Below, in pieces: positions 26,794 to 35,389 of a stretch of 64,000 nt of DNA. This DNA comes from Arthrobacter beigongshangensis (GTDB lineage: Bacteria > Bacillota > Bacilli > Bacillales_A > Planococcaceae), in NCBI RefSeq assembly GCF_016820585.1, contig NZ_JADHDX010000004.1:186001-250000 (forward strand), in the 5' to 3' direction. The notes under the pieces are model-generated. The model ran no database searches. It saw only the letters and a program-made list of their open reading frames with translations, and was not told the origin of the DNA. The translations under genes and the position numbers were made by a program. Position 1 is the first letter of the stretch, and each line of letters begins with the position of its first letter.

Positions 26794-27321
26794 GTGGCGA
26801 AAGAGAAGAAGTTCAAGTTTGATTTACCTGCATTGCGTGTACTAGAAAATGAGCATAATTATTTGTTGCATGTAATGGAAGGATGGCATTTAATCGTCCT
26901 TGCTTTTGAACGCGATATGTACACGCTTGAAGAAGGGCATGAGGCATTACAGACTCTTCGAAAGCTAATAATCGAGTTTATTGACCCATTGAAAAATCAT
27001 ACGGAGAAAGAGGAGGAATTCCTTTTTCCCTTACTAGCTAAGTACGTAGGTACTGAACAAGGACCTGTTAATGCAACTGAAGAAGAACATGAAGAAATCG
27101 ATGCGTATATTGGTCATTTCCTGCATCATACTCGGGGAGATTTAACTAGCCTGACGATGCAAAATATGAAGGATGTCGTTCGGGATGCGGGGGAAGCGTT
27201 CGAGGTGATTACAGTCCATTTCGTGAAGGAAGAGTCGATTCTGTTCCCAATGGTTAACAATATTTTACGAATTGAAGAGCAGGATAAGCTTTACGAGCAG
27301 CTTTATACGTCTATTCTGTGA
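26794..27321 (+). CDS. Hemerythrin-domain protein
   Basis: A 175-residue four-helix protein with the hemerythrin ligand pattern: ENEHNYL near residue 19, HTEKEEEFLFP near 69, EEEHEEI near 95 and HFVKEESILFP near 145. Such proteins bind a di-iron centre and O2 or NO. It follows nreC by 18 bp and probably shares its transcript, next to narK and the NO-repair gene scdA, so a role in O2/NO handling during nitrate respiration is inferred. The start is GTG 26794 behind AGGTGAGG. Confidence 0.8.
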   Translation: MAKEKKFKFDLPALRVLENEHNYLLHVMEGWHLIVLAFERDMYTLEEGHEALQTLRKLIIEFIDPLKNHTEKEEEFLFPLLAKYVGTEQGPVNATEEEHEEIDAYIGHFLHHTRGDLTSLTMQNMKDVVRDAGEAFEVITVHFVKEESILFPMVNNILRIEEQDKLYEQLYTSIL

Positions 27322-27335
27322 CAAAGGTTAGTGGT

Positions 27336-27349
27336 TAGGGATTTCCCTA
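27336..27349 (+). promoter_or_regulatory. NreC-type box upstream of narK
   Basis: TAGGG-attt-CCCTA, a perfect consensus match. A good -10 TACAAT lies at 27395-27400, 52.5 bp from the box centre. This is exactly 21 bp (two helical turns) further than at scdA and narG, so the helical face is kept. Confidence 0.75.
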
Positions 27350-27443
27350 GCGCTTTAGAGGGAGAACCCGATAGTTTTTAAGAATTGCAGTCGTTACAAT
27401 CGAGTTATAGCATTAGCAATTAATTAGGATTGGACTGATTGGG

Positions 27444-28958
27444 ATGATTAGAAAAGCACAGTTGCCGTTGCAGACGGCGAACTTAGTAGTCGGTTTCATG
27501 GTATGGGTACTCATATCTTCACTGCTGCCATTCATTACAGAAGATATTGCAATTCCAGCGGAAAAACTTGCTATTGTAACGGCTGTGCCAGTCGTGTTAG
27601 GGTCTATTCTTAGAATTCCGTTAGGCTACTATGCGAATGTATTTGGTGCCAGAGTAATCTTTTTAGTAAGTTTCATATTATTGCTATTTCCAGTGTTCTA
27701 TATAAGTGAAGCGTCAACGTTTACAGATTTAATTATTGGTGGAACATTACTGGGAATTGGTGGAGCTGTGTTTTCCGTAGGGGTTACATCATTACCGAAG
27801 TATTACCCGAAAGAGAAGCATGGTCTCGTCAACGGAATTTATGGAATGGGGAATGTGGGGACAGCGGTATCCACATTCGCAGCACCTGTCATTGCCACAC
27901 AAGTCGGTTGGTCGATGACTGTTAAATTTTATCTGATTATACTATTGGTTTTTGCGGCATTAAACTTCATATTTGGTGATCGTAAAGAAGTGAAAGTGAA
28001 AACACCTATTGTAGAGCAAATTAAAGGTGTCTATAAAAATGAGAAGCTGTGGTTCTTCTCGTTATTCTATTTCATCACGTTTGGTTCATTCGTTGCCTTT
28101 ACGATATTCTTGCCAAACTTTTTGGTCACTTTTTTCGAGTTAGATAAAGTGGATGCAGGGATGCGGACAGCTGGATTTATTGTGGTGGCGACATTCCTTC
28201 GCCCGGTTGGCGGATGGCTTGCAGATAAATTCCAACCATTGTTTCTGTTAATGGGTGTTTTTTCCGTTTTAACATTTGCATCATTTTTACTTGCATTTTC
28301 ACCGTCGATTCTGTTGTATACAATTGCAAGTATGTTGATTGCGACTTCAGCTGGAATTGGGAACGGGGTTATTTTTAAACTTGTGCCTTTCTATTTCAAC
28401 AAGCAGGCAGGTATTGTCAACGGAATTGTATCTATGATGGGTGGTTTAGGTGGATTTTTCCCGCCATTATTATTATCTGCCATCTTTACATTGACAGGAT
28501 CCTATTCGATTGGTTTCATGGCATTTTCTCAAGTGGCGCTTGCAAGTTTAGTGCTTGTCGTTTGGCTCTATTATATGGACCGCGTCTCGAGTGCTACGGA
28601 AGTGTTTAATTCGACTGGACAAGGAATTCTCGTAACGAATCCTGCGGGTACCATTGAGTTAGTGAATCCGGCTTTTACAAAGCTCACAGGCTATACTCCA
28701 GAAGAAGTAGTTGGAAGAAACCCGAATATACTTAGCTCTGGCAGACAATCCTCAGAGTTCTACACGACGATGTGGAGTCAGATTGGGCAAGAGGGCTCTT
28801 GGCAAGGAAAGGTTTGGAATAAGAAGAAAAATGGAGAAGAATATTTAGAGTTTCTGTCCATCAATGCGGTGACAGATGACTCTGGAGAACCAATCCGATA
28901 CGTTGGGACGTTCAGCGATATAACGCCTCCAGGCGAAGAGGGCAGCCGGTCAAATTGA
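27444..28958 (+). CDS. narK: Nitrate/nitrite MFS transporter (NarK type) with C-terminal PAS domain
   Basis: Membrane protein of 504 residues. Residues 1 to about 380 form a twelve-helix major-facilitator transporter of the NarK/NarT type, with nitrate-signature glycine-rich segments (GIGGAVFSVGVTSLPKYYP near 110, GIVNGIVSMMGGLGGFFPP near 330). Residues about 391-494 are a complete PAS domain with PAC motif (NPAFTKLTGYTPEEVVGRNP; KKNGEEYLEFLSINAV; YVGTFSDIT). NarK proteins normally end after the last helix (about 390 residues), so this is a fusion. The single reading frame has no break. Its last codons lie inside the hairpin at 28938. It is preceded by an NreC-type box. Confidence 0.9.
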   Translation: MIRKAQLPLQTANLVVGFMVWVLISSLLPFITEDIAIPAEKLAIVTAVPVVLGSILRIPLGYYANVFGARVIFLVSFILLLFPVFYISEASTFTDLIIGGTLLGIGGAVFSVGVTSLPKYYPKEKHGLVNGIYGMGNVGTAVSTFAAPVIATQVGWSMTVKFYLIILLVFAALNFIFGDRKEVKVKTPIVEQIKGVYKNEKLWFFSLFYFITFGSFVAFTIFLPNFLVTFFELDKVDAGMRTAGFIVVATFLRPVGGWLADKFQPLFLLMGVFSVLTFASFLLAFSPSILLYTIASMLIATSAGIGNGVIFKLVPFYFNKQAGIVNGIVSMMGGLGGFFPPLLLSAIFTLTGSYSIGFMAFSQVALASLVLVVWLYYMDRVSSATEVFNSTGQGILVTNPAGTIELVNPAFTKLTGYTPEEVVGRNPNILSSGRQSSEFYTTMWSQIGQEGSWQGKVWNKKKNGEEYLEFLSINAVTDDSGEPIRYVGTFSDITPPGEEGSRSN

Positions 28959-28980
28959 CCGGAAGCCCTCGCTTCATTTT
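28938..28980 (+). terminator. Terminator overlapping the narK stop codon
   Basis: Stem GAGGGC / GCCCTC enclosing CCGGTCAA-A-TTGACCGG. The narK stop codon lies inside the inner stem, so ribosomes would reach into the hairpin. The following tract (GCTTCATTTTA) is only moderately T-rich. Confidence 0.6.
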
Positions 28981-29108
28981 ATCTTCAATCGGTGGGTCGC
29001 CCACCGATTGAAGATAAAGCCTCCGGCGGATGTCACAGATTTTGAAGGGAGTTAATTGCGCAAGCGCAATTCAAAATCTGGACGCAATCACGCCAAGGCG
29101 TAATTGAT
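28981..29108. repeat. Dispersed intergenic repeat element with three hairpins
   Basis: Three successive inverted repeats: ATCTTCAATCGGTGGG / complement at 28981-29015 (perfect 16-bp stem, loop TCG); CAGATTTTGAA at 29036-29046 with TTCAAAATCTG at 29070-29080 around a GCGCAAGCGC core; and CAATCACGCC-AA-GGCGTAATTG at 29085-29106. The part from GCCTCCGGCGGATGTCAC onward resembles a repeat I associate with Bacillales intergenic regions. It is non-coding and lies between narK and moeB. Confidence 0.6.
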
Positions 29109-29129
29109 AATGAGTAGAGGGTGATCTAT

Positions 29130-30149
29130 TTGGAAAACCGTTATTCAAGACAAGTACTGTTTAAACCAGTAGGACAGCTTGGACAGGATAAGTTAAGTGC
29201 ATCCCATGTTGTCATCATTGGCTGTGGCGCATTAGGGTCGGCTATTTCAGAGACACTTGTGCGAGCGGGTGTTGGTAAATTGACGATTGCAGATCGAGAT
29301 TATGTCGAAGCAACAAATTTACAAAGGCAACAACTATTTGTCGAACAAGATGCACGTAAGGGTGTACCGAAAGTGGTGGCAGCTGAAAGACGGTTGAAAG
29401 ACATTCGGCAAGACGTTGACATCGTAACAGTGCTCGACCACATTGACGGACCACTTATAGAAGACATCACAAAAGATGCTGATTTGATTATGGATGCGAC
29501 GGATAATTTTGAAACGCGTCTTCTGATGAATGATATCGCATGGAAAATAGGTATTCCCTGGGTGTACGGGGCATGTGTAGGTAGTTCAGGTACGGTTTTT
29601 CCCTTCATTCCAGGGAAGACTGCTTGCTTCCGCTGCCTACTTCCGGTATTACCGTCTGTCAATGAAACATGTGATACGGCAGGGATTATCGCACCAGCAG
29701 TGCAAATTGCTGCCGCACATCAAAGTGCAGAAGCGTTAAAATGGCTGACGGGGAATGAAGAGGCAATGCGAACGAAAGTCTATCATTTTGATGTTTGGAA
29801 CAATACGCATGTCGAAGCAGGGATTTCCCGTATGCGTAGCGAAGTATGTGAAACATGTGGCAAGACGCCAACATACCCAACGCTACATCGCGCAGACGGA
29901 ACTGGATATGCAGTTTTATGTGGTAGGGATACTGTGCAGATTATCCCGGATAGTGCACGTCCTTTGACGATAACAGATGGAGAAAATGTCGCCAAGCGTT
30001 TAGGTACACCTTATAAAGTAACCCCTTTTTTTATAGAATTTCATGCGAGTGGTTATCGCTGTATTTTATTTGGCAATGGAAGGTTATTAATTCACGGATT
30101 AAAGGATATGAAGGTTGGACGCAAACTGTACCACCAATTTTTTGGATGA
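29130..30149 (+). CDS. moeB: MoeB/ThiF-type adenylyltransferase (molybdopterin synthase activation)
   Basis: E1-like enzyme that adenylates the C-terminal glycine of MoaD (and possibly ThiS) for sulfur transfer. The 339-residue protein has the nucleotide loop GCGALG at 31-36, conserved Arg residues in LQRQ, an acidic ATDNFETR segment, and two CxxC zinc pairs (CFRC and CETC). A C-terminal extension of about 90 residues follows. TTG 29130 gives the usual start ENRYSRQ with GAGGG eight bases upstream; GTG 29121 is the alternative. In the molybdenum cluster, MoaD is the likely substrate. Confidence 0.88.
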   Translation: MENRYSRQVLFKPVGQLGQDKLSASHVVIIGCGALGSAISETLVRAGVGKLTIADRDYVEATNLQRQQLFVEQDARKGVPKVVAAERRLKDIRQDVDIVTVLDHIDGPLIEDITKDADLIMDATDNFETRLLMNDIAWKIGIPWVYGACVGSSGTVFPFIPGKTACFRCLLPVLPSVNETCDTAGIIAPAVQIAAAHQSAEALKWLTGNEEAMRTKVYHFDVWNNTHVEAGISRMRSEVCETCGKTPTYPTLHRADGTGYAVLCGRDTVQIIPDSARPLTITDGENVAKRLGTPYKVTPFFIEFHASGYRCILFGNGRLLIHGLKDMKVGRKLYHQFFG

Positions 30150-30164
30150 AGTGGGGGAAGTCTT

Positions 30165-30674
30165 TTGTCGACTGTACATAATGAAGAAAAGCAGTTGGTT
30201 TGCTGTGTGTTGACGATTAGTGACACACGGAATATTGCGAATGACCGAAGTGGTTGGACAATCCGGACTAAGCTTGAAATAGCTGGTCATAAAATTTTTG
30301 AAACATGGATATGCCAGGATGATAAAATGGAAATTGAGTCGATAGTAGAGGAATGGCTGAGAAATCCCAATGTGAATGCCATTATTACAACAGGCGGAAC
30401 GGGCATTGGTTTCCGTGATGTTACGGTTGAAACGCTCACACCTTATTTTACAAAAACACTCGATGGTTTTGGTGAATTGTTCCGTTATTTGAGCTATACA
30501 GAGGATGTTGGATCGAAAGCACTGCTAAGTAGGGCAATTGCTGGGACTGTGAAAGAAAAAGTGGTATTTGCACTTCCGGGTTCAGAAAAGGCAGTGAATT
30601 TAGCGATGGATAAGCTGGTTGTGCTTGAGCTACCTCATATTATTCACGAGCTGACGAAGCATCTAGACGACTAA
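30165..30674 (+). CDS. moaB: Molybdenum cofactor biosynthesis protein MoaB
   Basis: MoaB/Mog-fold protein of 169 residues; in this family the reaction is adenylation of molybdopterin. It shows the conserved TTGGTGIGFRDVT motif (residues 76-88) and the PGSEKAV segment. TTG 30165 follows GGGGGAAG. It is 15 bp downstream of moeB and converges on moaC. The stop codon region is duplicated 54 bp later (see repeat 30663-30729). Confidence 0.93.
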   Translation: MSTVHNEEKQLVCCVLTISDTRNIANDRSGWTIRTKLEIAGHKIFETWICQDDKMEIESIVEEWLRNPNVNAIITTGGTGIGFRDVTVETLTPYFTKTLDGFGELFRYLSYTEDVGSKALLSRAIAGTVKEKVVFALPGSEKAVNLAMDKLVVLELPHIIHELTKHLDD

Positions 30675-30729
30675 CAAAAGCGCAAGCGCCTGTTCAGCCC
30701 TGACAAGCGCTGGAGTCTAGACGACTAAA
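30663..30729. repeat. 13-bp direct repeats flanking a 41-bp REP-like element
   Basis: TCTAGACGACTAA occurs at 30663-30675, covering the end of moaB, and again at 30717-30729. The 41 bp between contain GCGCAAGCGC and further short palindromes (AGCGC ... GCGCT). The layout looks like a short element that brought in or copied a 13-bp flank. Confidence 0.5.
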
Positions 30730-30751
30730 AAAAGGATGCTTTACGCATCCT
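30727..30751. terminator. Terminator between moaB and moaC
   Basis: AGGATGC-TTTAC-GCATCCT with seven As on the left, which are Ts for moaC on the minus strand. It mainly serves moaC. Confidence 0.8.
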
Positions 30752-31242
30752 CATAACTGTCGATGATAATCGCCATTTTTGCCGCCTGTTTTTTGAACTA
30801 ACATGGTCGGGCCGATGATCATCTCTTTACCGGCAGCTTTACACATGTCGTAAATGGTGAGTGCAGCGGCAGAAGCAGCAGTAAGTGCCTCCATCTCTAC
30901 ACCTGTTATACCCTTTGTTTTGGCTTCAGCTTGGATGTGGACTTCATAATGTGCGATTATCTCATCGATGTTCCATTCAAATCGAATGTCGACGCCTGTT
31001 AAGGGAATCGGATGGCACATCGGAATAATCGCAGATGTGTTTTTTGCCGCCATGATTGCGGCTACTTGGGCAACTGCAAAGACATCACCTTTCTTATTTG
31101 TCCCTTCCGTAATTTGAGAATGGATGGTTTTATTGACGATAATCGAGGAAGCTGCAATAGCTGTTCTAATCGTTTCGGTTTTATCGGAAACGTCAACCAT
31201 CTTTGCGCGTCCTTGTTCGTTAAAATGTGTGAGTTCAGACAA
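30751..31242 (-). CDS. moaC: Cyclic pyranopterin monophosphate synthase accessory protein MoaC
   Basis: Together with MoaA converts GTP to cyclic pyranopterin monophosphate. The 163-residue protein carries the family motifs [22 protein letters not shown] near 78 and [20 protein letters not shown] near 118. TTG 31242 gives the standard N-terminus [16 protein letters not shown] with AAAGGA nine bases upstream; ATG 31251, three codons earlier, abuts that site and is less likely. It is transcribed towards moaB and away from moeA. Confidence 0.95.
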   Translation of the reverse strand: MSELTHFNEQGRAKMVDVSDKTETIRTAIAASSIIVNKTIHSQITEGTNKKGDVFAVAQVAAIMAAKNTSAIIPMCHPIPLTGVDIRFEWNIDEIIAHYEVHIQAEAKTKGITGVEMEALTAASAAALTIYDMCKAAGKEMIIGPTMLVQKTGGKNGDYHRQL

Positions 31243-31302
31243 TGGATTCATTCCTTTCGAACAATATACTGTTAGTATACCAGAAGAATGTGAGGGATTA
31301 GC

Positions 31303-32559
31303 ATGGTAGAAATGAGAAAACCAATTCCGGTAGCAGAGGCAGTTCGGCTTGTGATGGAGCATATACATATACTTGGAACGGAAATGGTTCCGCTTGAACA
31401 TACATATGGTAGAATTCTTGCCCAACCAATTATCGCGCGGCATGATGTCCCGTCTTTTAATCGATCGCCGTATGATGGCTTTGCAGTTCGTGCACAAGAT
31501 ACAGCTGGCGCATCGGGTGATAATCGGGTTGCATTCGATGTCATTGGTGAAATCGGAGCTGGCTATGTGGCAGAGCGAGCAATCGGCGAAAGGGAAGCCT
31601 ACCGAATTATGACGGGCGCACCGATTCCCGACAATGCGGATGCGGTAGTAATGTTAGAGCAAACTGTTGAGCAAGCAGACGGCTTTACATTACGAAAGGC
31701 ATTCACTTCTGGTGAAAATATTTCCTTTAAAGGCGAAGATGCAAAAGAAGGCGAGCCGTTAATAGAGGCGGGAACGGTCATTCATCCGGGGACAATTGCA
31801 CTTCTCGCGACGTTCGGTTATGCACATGTGGAAGTGGCTAAGCGCCCTACTGTTGGGATTTTATCGACAGGGACAGAGCTGTTAGGAGTAGATGAGCAGC
31901 TGGTGCCAGGAAAAATACGTAACTCAAACGGTCCAATGATCGCGGCACAGCTGGATCGCATGGGCATTCGCTATCAGTCCTATGGAATGCAGGTGGATGA
32001 TTTGGATGCATGCACGGCAATTGTTGAACAAGCGCTCACTGAAACGGATATCCTCATTACAACGGGTGGTGTTTCGGTCGGTGATTATGATTATTTACCT
32101 GCGATTTATGAGCGTTTAGGTGCTAAGGTTTTATTCAACAAGGTGGCGATGCGGCCAGGTAGTGTGACGACGGTCGCTGTGCTTGGGAATCGGCTATTGT
32201 TTGGTTTGTCGGGCAATCCCTCAGCTTGTTTTACGGGGTTTGAATTGTTCGCTCGACCGGCAATTATAGGGATGATGGGCGGAACGGCGCCGTATATGCC
32301 GCGCATGACAGCGAAGCTTGGTGAGGATTACTTAAAACCAAATCCGTTCACGCGCTTTGTTCGTGCAATTTGGGATATGACGCCCGAAGGAATTGTTGCA
32401 GTGCCTGCCGGTTTTAATAAATCAAATGCGGTGTCTTCTATCGCACGAGGGAATTGTCTAATTGTCTTACCTGGTGGGACGCGCGGTTTTACAGCAGGTA
32501 TGCAGGTTGATGTTTTGTTACTTGGAGCCGAACAAGGCGTTGGTGAATGGACGTTATGA
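31303..32559 (+). CDS. moeA: Molybdopterin molybdenumtransferase MoeA
   Basis: Inserts molybdate into adenylated molybdopterin. The 418-residue protein has the MoeA N-terminal region ([31 protein letters not shown]), the MoCF fold with [14 protein letters not shown] near 250, and a C-terminal beta domain. ATG 31303 follows GAGGG. It begins a run of tightly packed mo genes: moeA, mobB, moaE, moaD, mobA, moaA. Confidence 0.96.
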   Translation: MVEMRKPIPVAEAVRLVMEHIHILGTEMVPLEHTYGRILAQPIIARHDVPSFNRSPYDGFAVRAQDTAGASGDNRVAFDVIGEIGAGYVAERAIGEREAYRIMTGAPIPDNADAVVMLEQTVEQADGFTLRKAFTSGENISFKGEDAKEGEPLIEAGTVIHPGTIALLATFGYAHVEVAKRPTVGILSTGTELLGVDEQLVPGKIRNSNGPMIAAQLDRMGIRYQSYGMQVDDLDACTAIVEQALTETDILITTGGVSVGDYDYLPAIYERLGAKVLFNKVAMRPGSVTTVAVLGNRLLFGLSGNPSACFTGFELFARPAIIGMMGGTAPYMPRMTAKLGEDYLKPNPFTRFVRAIWDMTPEGIVAVPAGFNKSNAVSSIARGNCLIVLPGGTRGFTAGMQVDVLLLGAEQGVGEWTL

Positions 32560-33065
32560 AGACGCTTCATATTGTGGGCTTTAAAAACAGTGGCAAGACG
32601 ACACTCGTTGCGAGATGGGTTCGTTTATTGAAAGAAAAGGGACTATCAGTTGCGGTATTGAAGCATCATGGTCATGGCGGACAACCTGCCATGCCGGATG
32701 CTTCGACGGATACGATGCAATTTTTCGACAGTGGAGCAGATATTGCGGTCGTTGCAGGCGGCGGTGCGGTTCAATTGCTGGTCAATGAAGAGCCGGAGTT
32801 CGCGGAGCTGAAAGAGACGGTGGCAATGAGGCGGCCGACTATTTTACTTGTAGAAGGGTATAAGGAACAACAAGGGGATAAAGTGGTTTTGTTAAGGAAT
32901 GCGGAAGATTGGGAGTCCTTGCAGAACTTGTCGGGCATTCAGCTGGTTATCGGTTGTCCAGAAATTGTGGCGAGCAGTAGACGTATCGCATCAAGGACGG
33001 ATGTCGAGCAACTGGATCACTGGTTCCTTGAGTGGATGGAGGAGGTTGACAATGAAACCGTTTGA
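32556..33065 (+). CDS. mobB: Molybdopterin-guanine dinucleotide biosynthesis adapter MobB
   Basis: GTP-binding P-loop protein of 169 residues that assists MobA. Walker A GFKNSGKTT lies at residues 8-16, and the His-containing KHHGHGG segment follows. ATG 32556 overlaps the moeA stop as ATGA, a coupling arrangement; ATG 32547 three codons upstream is possible. It overlaps moaE by 14 bp. Confidence 0.92.
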   Translation: MKTLHIVGFKNSGKTTLVARWVRLLKEKGLSVAVLKHHGHGGQPAMPDASTDTMQFFDSGADIAVVAGGGAVQLLVNEEPEFAELKETVAMRRPTILLVEGYKEQQGDKVVLLRNAEDWESLQNLSGIQLVIGCPEIVASSRRIASRTDVEQLDHWFLEWMEEVDNETV

Positions 33066-33498
33066 AATTGTGGAAACACCGATTGATACACAGAAATATT
33101 CGGATTATGTTCTCCATGCGGGTGCAGGCGCTGTAACAGTTTTTACGGGGCATGTGCGGGAATGGACACACGGAGTTCGTACATTATATTTGGCATATGA
33201 GGCGTACGTTCCGATGGCGGAAAAGAAATTAGCGCAAATTGGTGCTGAAATGGAGGCTAAATGGCCAGGGGTGAAAGTAGCGATAGCGCACCGAATTGGT
33301 GAGATGCATATTTCTGATATCGCTGTACTCATCGCCGTATCGTCACCACATCGAAAAGCAGCCTATGAGGCGAATGAATATGCCATCGAACGCATTAAGG
33401 AAGTCGTGCCCATTTGGAAGAAAGAGATTTGGGAAGACGGCGAAGAGTGGATTGGTGGACAGAAAAAGTATCCTGAAAAGGGGAGTGTAGAACAGTGA
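33052..33498 (+). CDS. moaE: Molybdopterin synthase catalytic subunit MoaE
   Basis: Large subunit of molybdopterin synthase, which adds the dithiolene sulfurs carried by MoaD. The 148-residue protein has FTGHVREWTHG, LAYEAYVPMAEKKL, HRIGEMHISD and the catalytic-lysine region PIWKKEIWEDGEEW. ATG 33052 is preceded by GGAGGAGG; the open frame upstream lies inside mobB. It overlaps moaD as GTGA. Confidence 0.95.
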   Translation: MKPFEIVETPIDTQKYSDYVLHAGAGAVTVFTGHVREWTHGVRTLYLAYEAYVPMAEKKLAQIGAEMEAKWPGVKVAIAHRIGEMHISDIAVLIAVSSPHRKAAYEANEYAIERIKEVVPIWKKEIWEDGEEWIGGQKKYPEKGSVEQ

Positions 33499-33728
33499 TC
33501 AAAGTAAATTATTTTGCCAGACTACGCGAATTAACGGGCAAGGCAGAAGAAACAATTGAACAACAATCCATGACAGTGACAGAATTGTTGGATTGGGCAG
33601 AAGCTACTTATCCGGGTTTTGGCAAAGATACGATGCATGTTGCGGTCAATGAAGAGTATGCTTTGAAGGAAGATGTAATCCGATCGGGTGATATTTGCGC
33701 CTTTATTCCCCCGGTAAGTGGAGGATGA
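33495..33728 (+). CDS. moaD: Molybdopterin synthase sulfur carrier subunit MoaD
   Basis: Ubiquitin-like sulfur carrier of 77 residues ending in the required Gly-Gly (PPVSGG), which becomes a thiocarboxylate after activation by MoeB. GTG 33495 overlaps the moaE stop. Short but unmistakable by length, terminus and position between moaE and mobA. Confidence 0.94.
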   Translation: MIKVNYFARLRELTGKAEETIEQQSMTVTELLDWAEATYPGFGKDTMHVAVNEEYALKEDVIRSGDICAFIPPVSGG

Positions 33729-34297
33729 TGAGGACAGTCGGCATCGTACTTGCAGGTGGGGAGTCAAGACGATTCGGTTCTCCAAAAGCATTTGCGAAGC
33801 TAGGTCAGCGATATTTTTACGAGATTGCGATAGATGCTTTGAAAGTGTGCTGTGATGAAGTGATAATCGTGACTCGCCCAGAGCTTGTCGACAACTATCC
33901 TGTCGAGGTAGGGGTCATTACTGATGTAGCTGAATTTGCAGGACTCGGTCCGCTTGCAGGGATCCTGTCTGCGATGGAATCTGTGGAAGCGGACCGCTAT
34001 ATCGTGTTGCCTTGCGATATGCCATATGTCGATGAAGCGGTAATCGGGAAGTTATTGGTGCAACACGAACAAGCTGTAACGGCGGTTGTCGTAGATGGGC
34101 GGCAACATCCGCTAGTGTCTATTTGGGATCGTAGTGTGAAAGGCAATCTCCGAGAAGCATTGGATAATGGACAATTACGTGTCATGCCTGTTCTTAAAAG
34201 CAGCGGAGTTAGGTGGATAGATGGCAGTTTGTTGACGGACGATGAAAAGCGGGTGTTTACAAATATGAATACACCTGAGGTATTGGAAAGGGGCTGA
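33728..34297 (+). CDS. mobA: Molybdenum cofactor guanylyltransferase MobA
   Basis: Transfers GMP to molybdopterin, making the bis-MGD form used by NarG. The 189-residue protein opens with the nucleotide-binding LAGGESRRFGSPKA, and has LPCDMPYVDE near 94 with the metal-binding Asp. ATG 33728 overlaps the moaD stop; ATG 33725 directly upstream is equally possible. GGAGG at 33720-33724 is unusually close to both. Confidence 0.93.
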   Translation: MRTVGIVLAGGESRRFGSPKAFAKLGQRYFYEIAIDALKVCCDEVIIVTRPELVDNYPVEVGVITDVAEFAGLGPLAGILSAMESVEADRYIVLPCDMPYVDEAVIGKLLVQHEQAVTAVVVDGRQHPLVSIWDRSVKGNLREALDNGQLRVMPVLKSSGVRWIDGSLLTDDEKRVFTNMNTPEVLERG

Positions 34298-34301
34298 GTA
34301 G

Positions 34302-35312
34302 ATGGAAGCAATCGTAGATAAGCTGGGACGACCGATTCGAGATCTACGGATATCGGTAACAGACCGCTGTAACTTCAGATGTTCCTATTGCATGCCGAAG
34401 GAAATATTCGGTGATGATTATGTATTTTTACCGAAAAAAGAATTGCTGTCGTTTGAAGAAATTGAACGATTTTCACGTTTGTTTGCCTCATTGGGCGTCA
34501 AAAAGCTTCGTTTAACAGGAGGCGAACCGTTAATGCGCCGTGATCTTCCTGAATTGATTGCGAAGCTGATGGGGATTGAAGGCATTGAAGATATCGGTTT
34601 GACGACGAATGGCGTCCTACTCAAGCAATACGCACAGCGGCTTTATGACGCAGGCCTTCGTCGTTTAAATATGAGCCTTGACGCATTAGACCCAGAGATT
34701 TTCGGCAAATTAAACGGGCGGGGCATTAAACCGGAGCTCATTCTTTCCAATATCGATTATGCACAAAAAATTGGCTTTGAAATTAAAGTCAATATGGTCG
34801 TTCAAAAAGGCGTCAATGAGGGTGAAATTCTACCGATGGCGGCCTACTTTAAAGAGCGAGCCATTACGCTGCGCTTCATCGAGTTTATGGATGTTGGCAA
34901 TGACAATGGCTGGAGCTTTGAAAAGGTGGTTACGAAAAAAGAGATTTACGAGATGCTGAAAGCTGAATATGAAATGGAATCTGCTGATCAGGATTATTAC
35001 GGGGAAGTTGCGAAACGCTATCGGTATACGGAAAACGGTGCACAGGTTGGCTTCATCACATCTGTTTCGGAATCATTCTGTTCGACTTGCACACGGGCGA
35101 GGTTGTCATCGGATGGTAAATTGTATACGTGTTTGTTTGCTTCAGATGGATTCGATCTGCGGGAATTGATTCGCAGCGGATTGTCGGATGCGGAGTTGCT
35201 TGACTCGATTTCGGGTGTTTGGCAACGCCGCGCGGATCGCTATTCGGATGAACGGACGGAGCAGACGGCGAAAAATCGTAAGAAGATTGGTATGAGTTAT
35301 ATTGGTGGGTGA
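34302..35312 (+). CDS. moaA: GTP 3',8-cyclase MoaA (radical SAM)
   Basis: First enzyme of molybdenum cofactor synthesis. The 336-residue protein has the radical-SAM cluster cysteines C23, C27 and C30 in CNFRCSYC, the LTGGEPL motif near 70, and a C-terminal second cluster with [20 protein letters not shown]. The C-terminal end is ...GMSYIGG, the Gly-Gly tail needed for activity. ATG 34302 follows AAAGGGG. A bidirectional terminator closes the cluster. Confidence 0.97.
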   Translation: MEAIVDKLGRPIRDLRISVTDRCNFRCSYCMPKEIFGDDYVFLPKKELLSFEEIERFSRLFASLGVKKLRLTGGEPLMRRDLPELIAKLMGIEGIEDIGLTTNGVLLKQYAQRLYDAGLRRLNMSLDALDPEIFGKLNGRGIKPELILSNIDYAQKIGFEIKVNMVVQKGVNEGEILPMAAYFKERAITLRFIEFMDVGNDNGWSFEKVVTKKEIYEMLKAEYEMESADQDYYGEVAKRYRYTENGAQVGFITSVSESFCSTCTRARLSSDGKLYTCLFASDGFDLRELIRSGLSDAELLDSISGVWQRRADRYSDERTEQTAKNRKKIGMSYIGG

Positions 35313-35331
35313 GGCGCTACCGGAGTAAAAT

Positions 35332-35379
35332 AAAAAGGCATTATTCACTCGGGTTATAGAGTGGGTAATGCCTTTTTTA
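35332..35379. terminator. Bidirectional terminator between moaA and tctA
   Basis: AAAAAGGCATTA / TAATGCCTTTTTT stem with an inner CACTC/GAGTG pairing. It serves convergent moaA and tctA. Confidence 0.88.
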
Positions 35380-35389
35380 TATTTAACTA

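Noticed and set aside
31252-31497. Upstream extension of moaC to 31497
   Set aside because: The extra 82 residues run antisense through the start of moeA and do not resemble MoaC; TTG 31242 gives the standard N-terminus.
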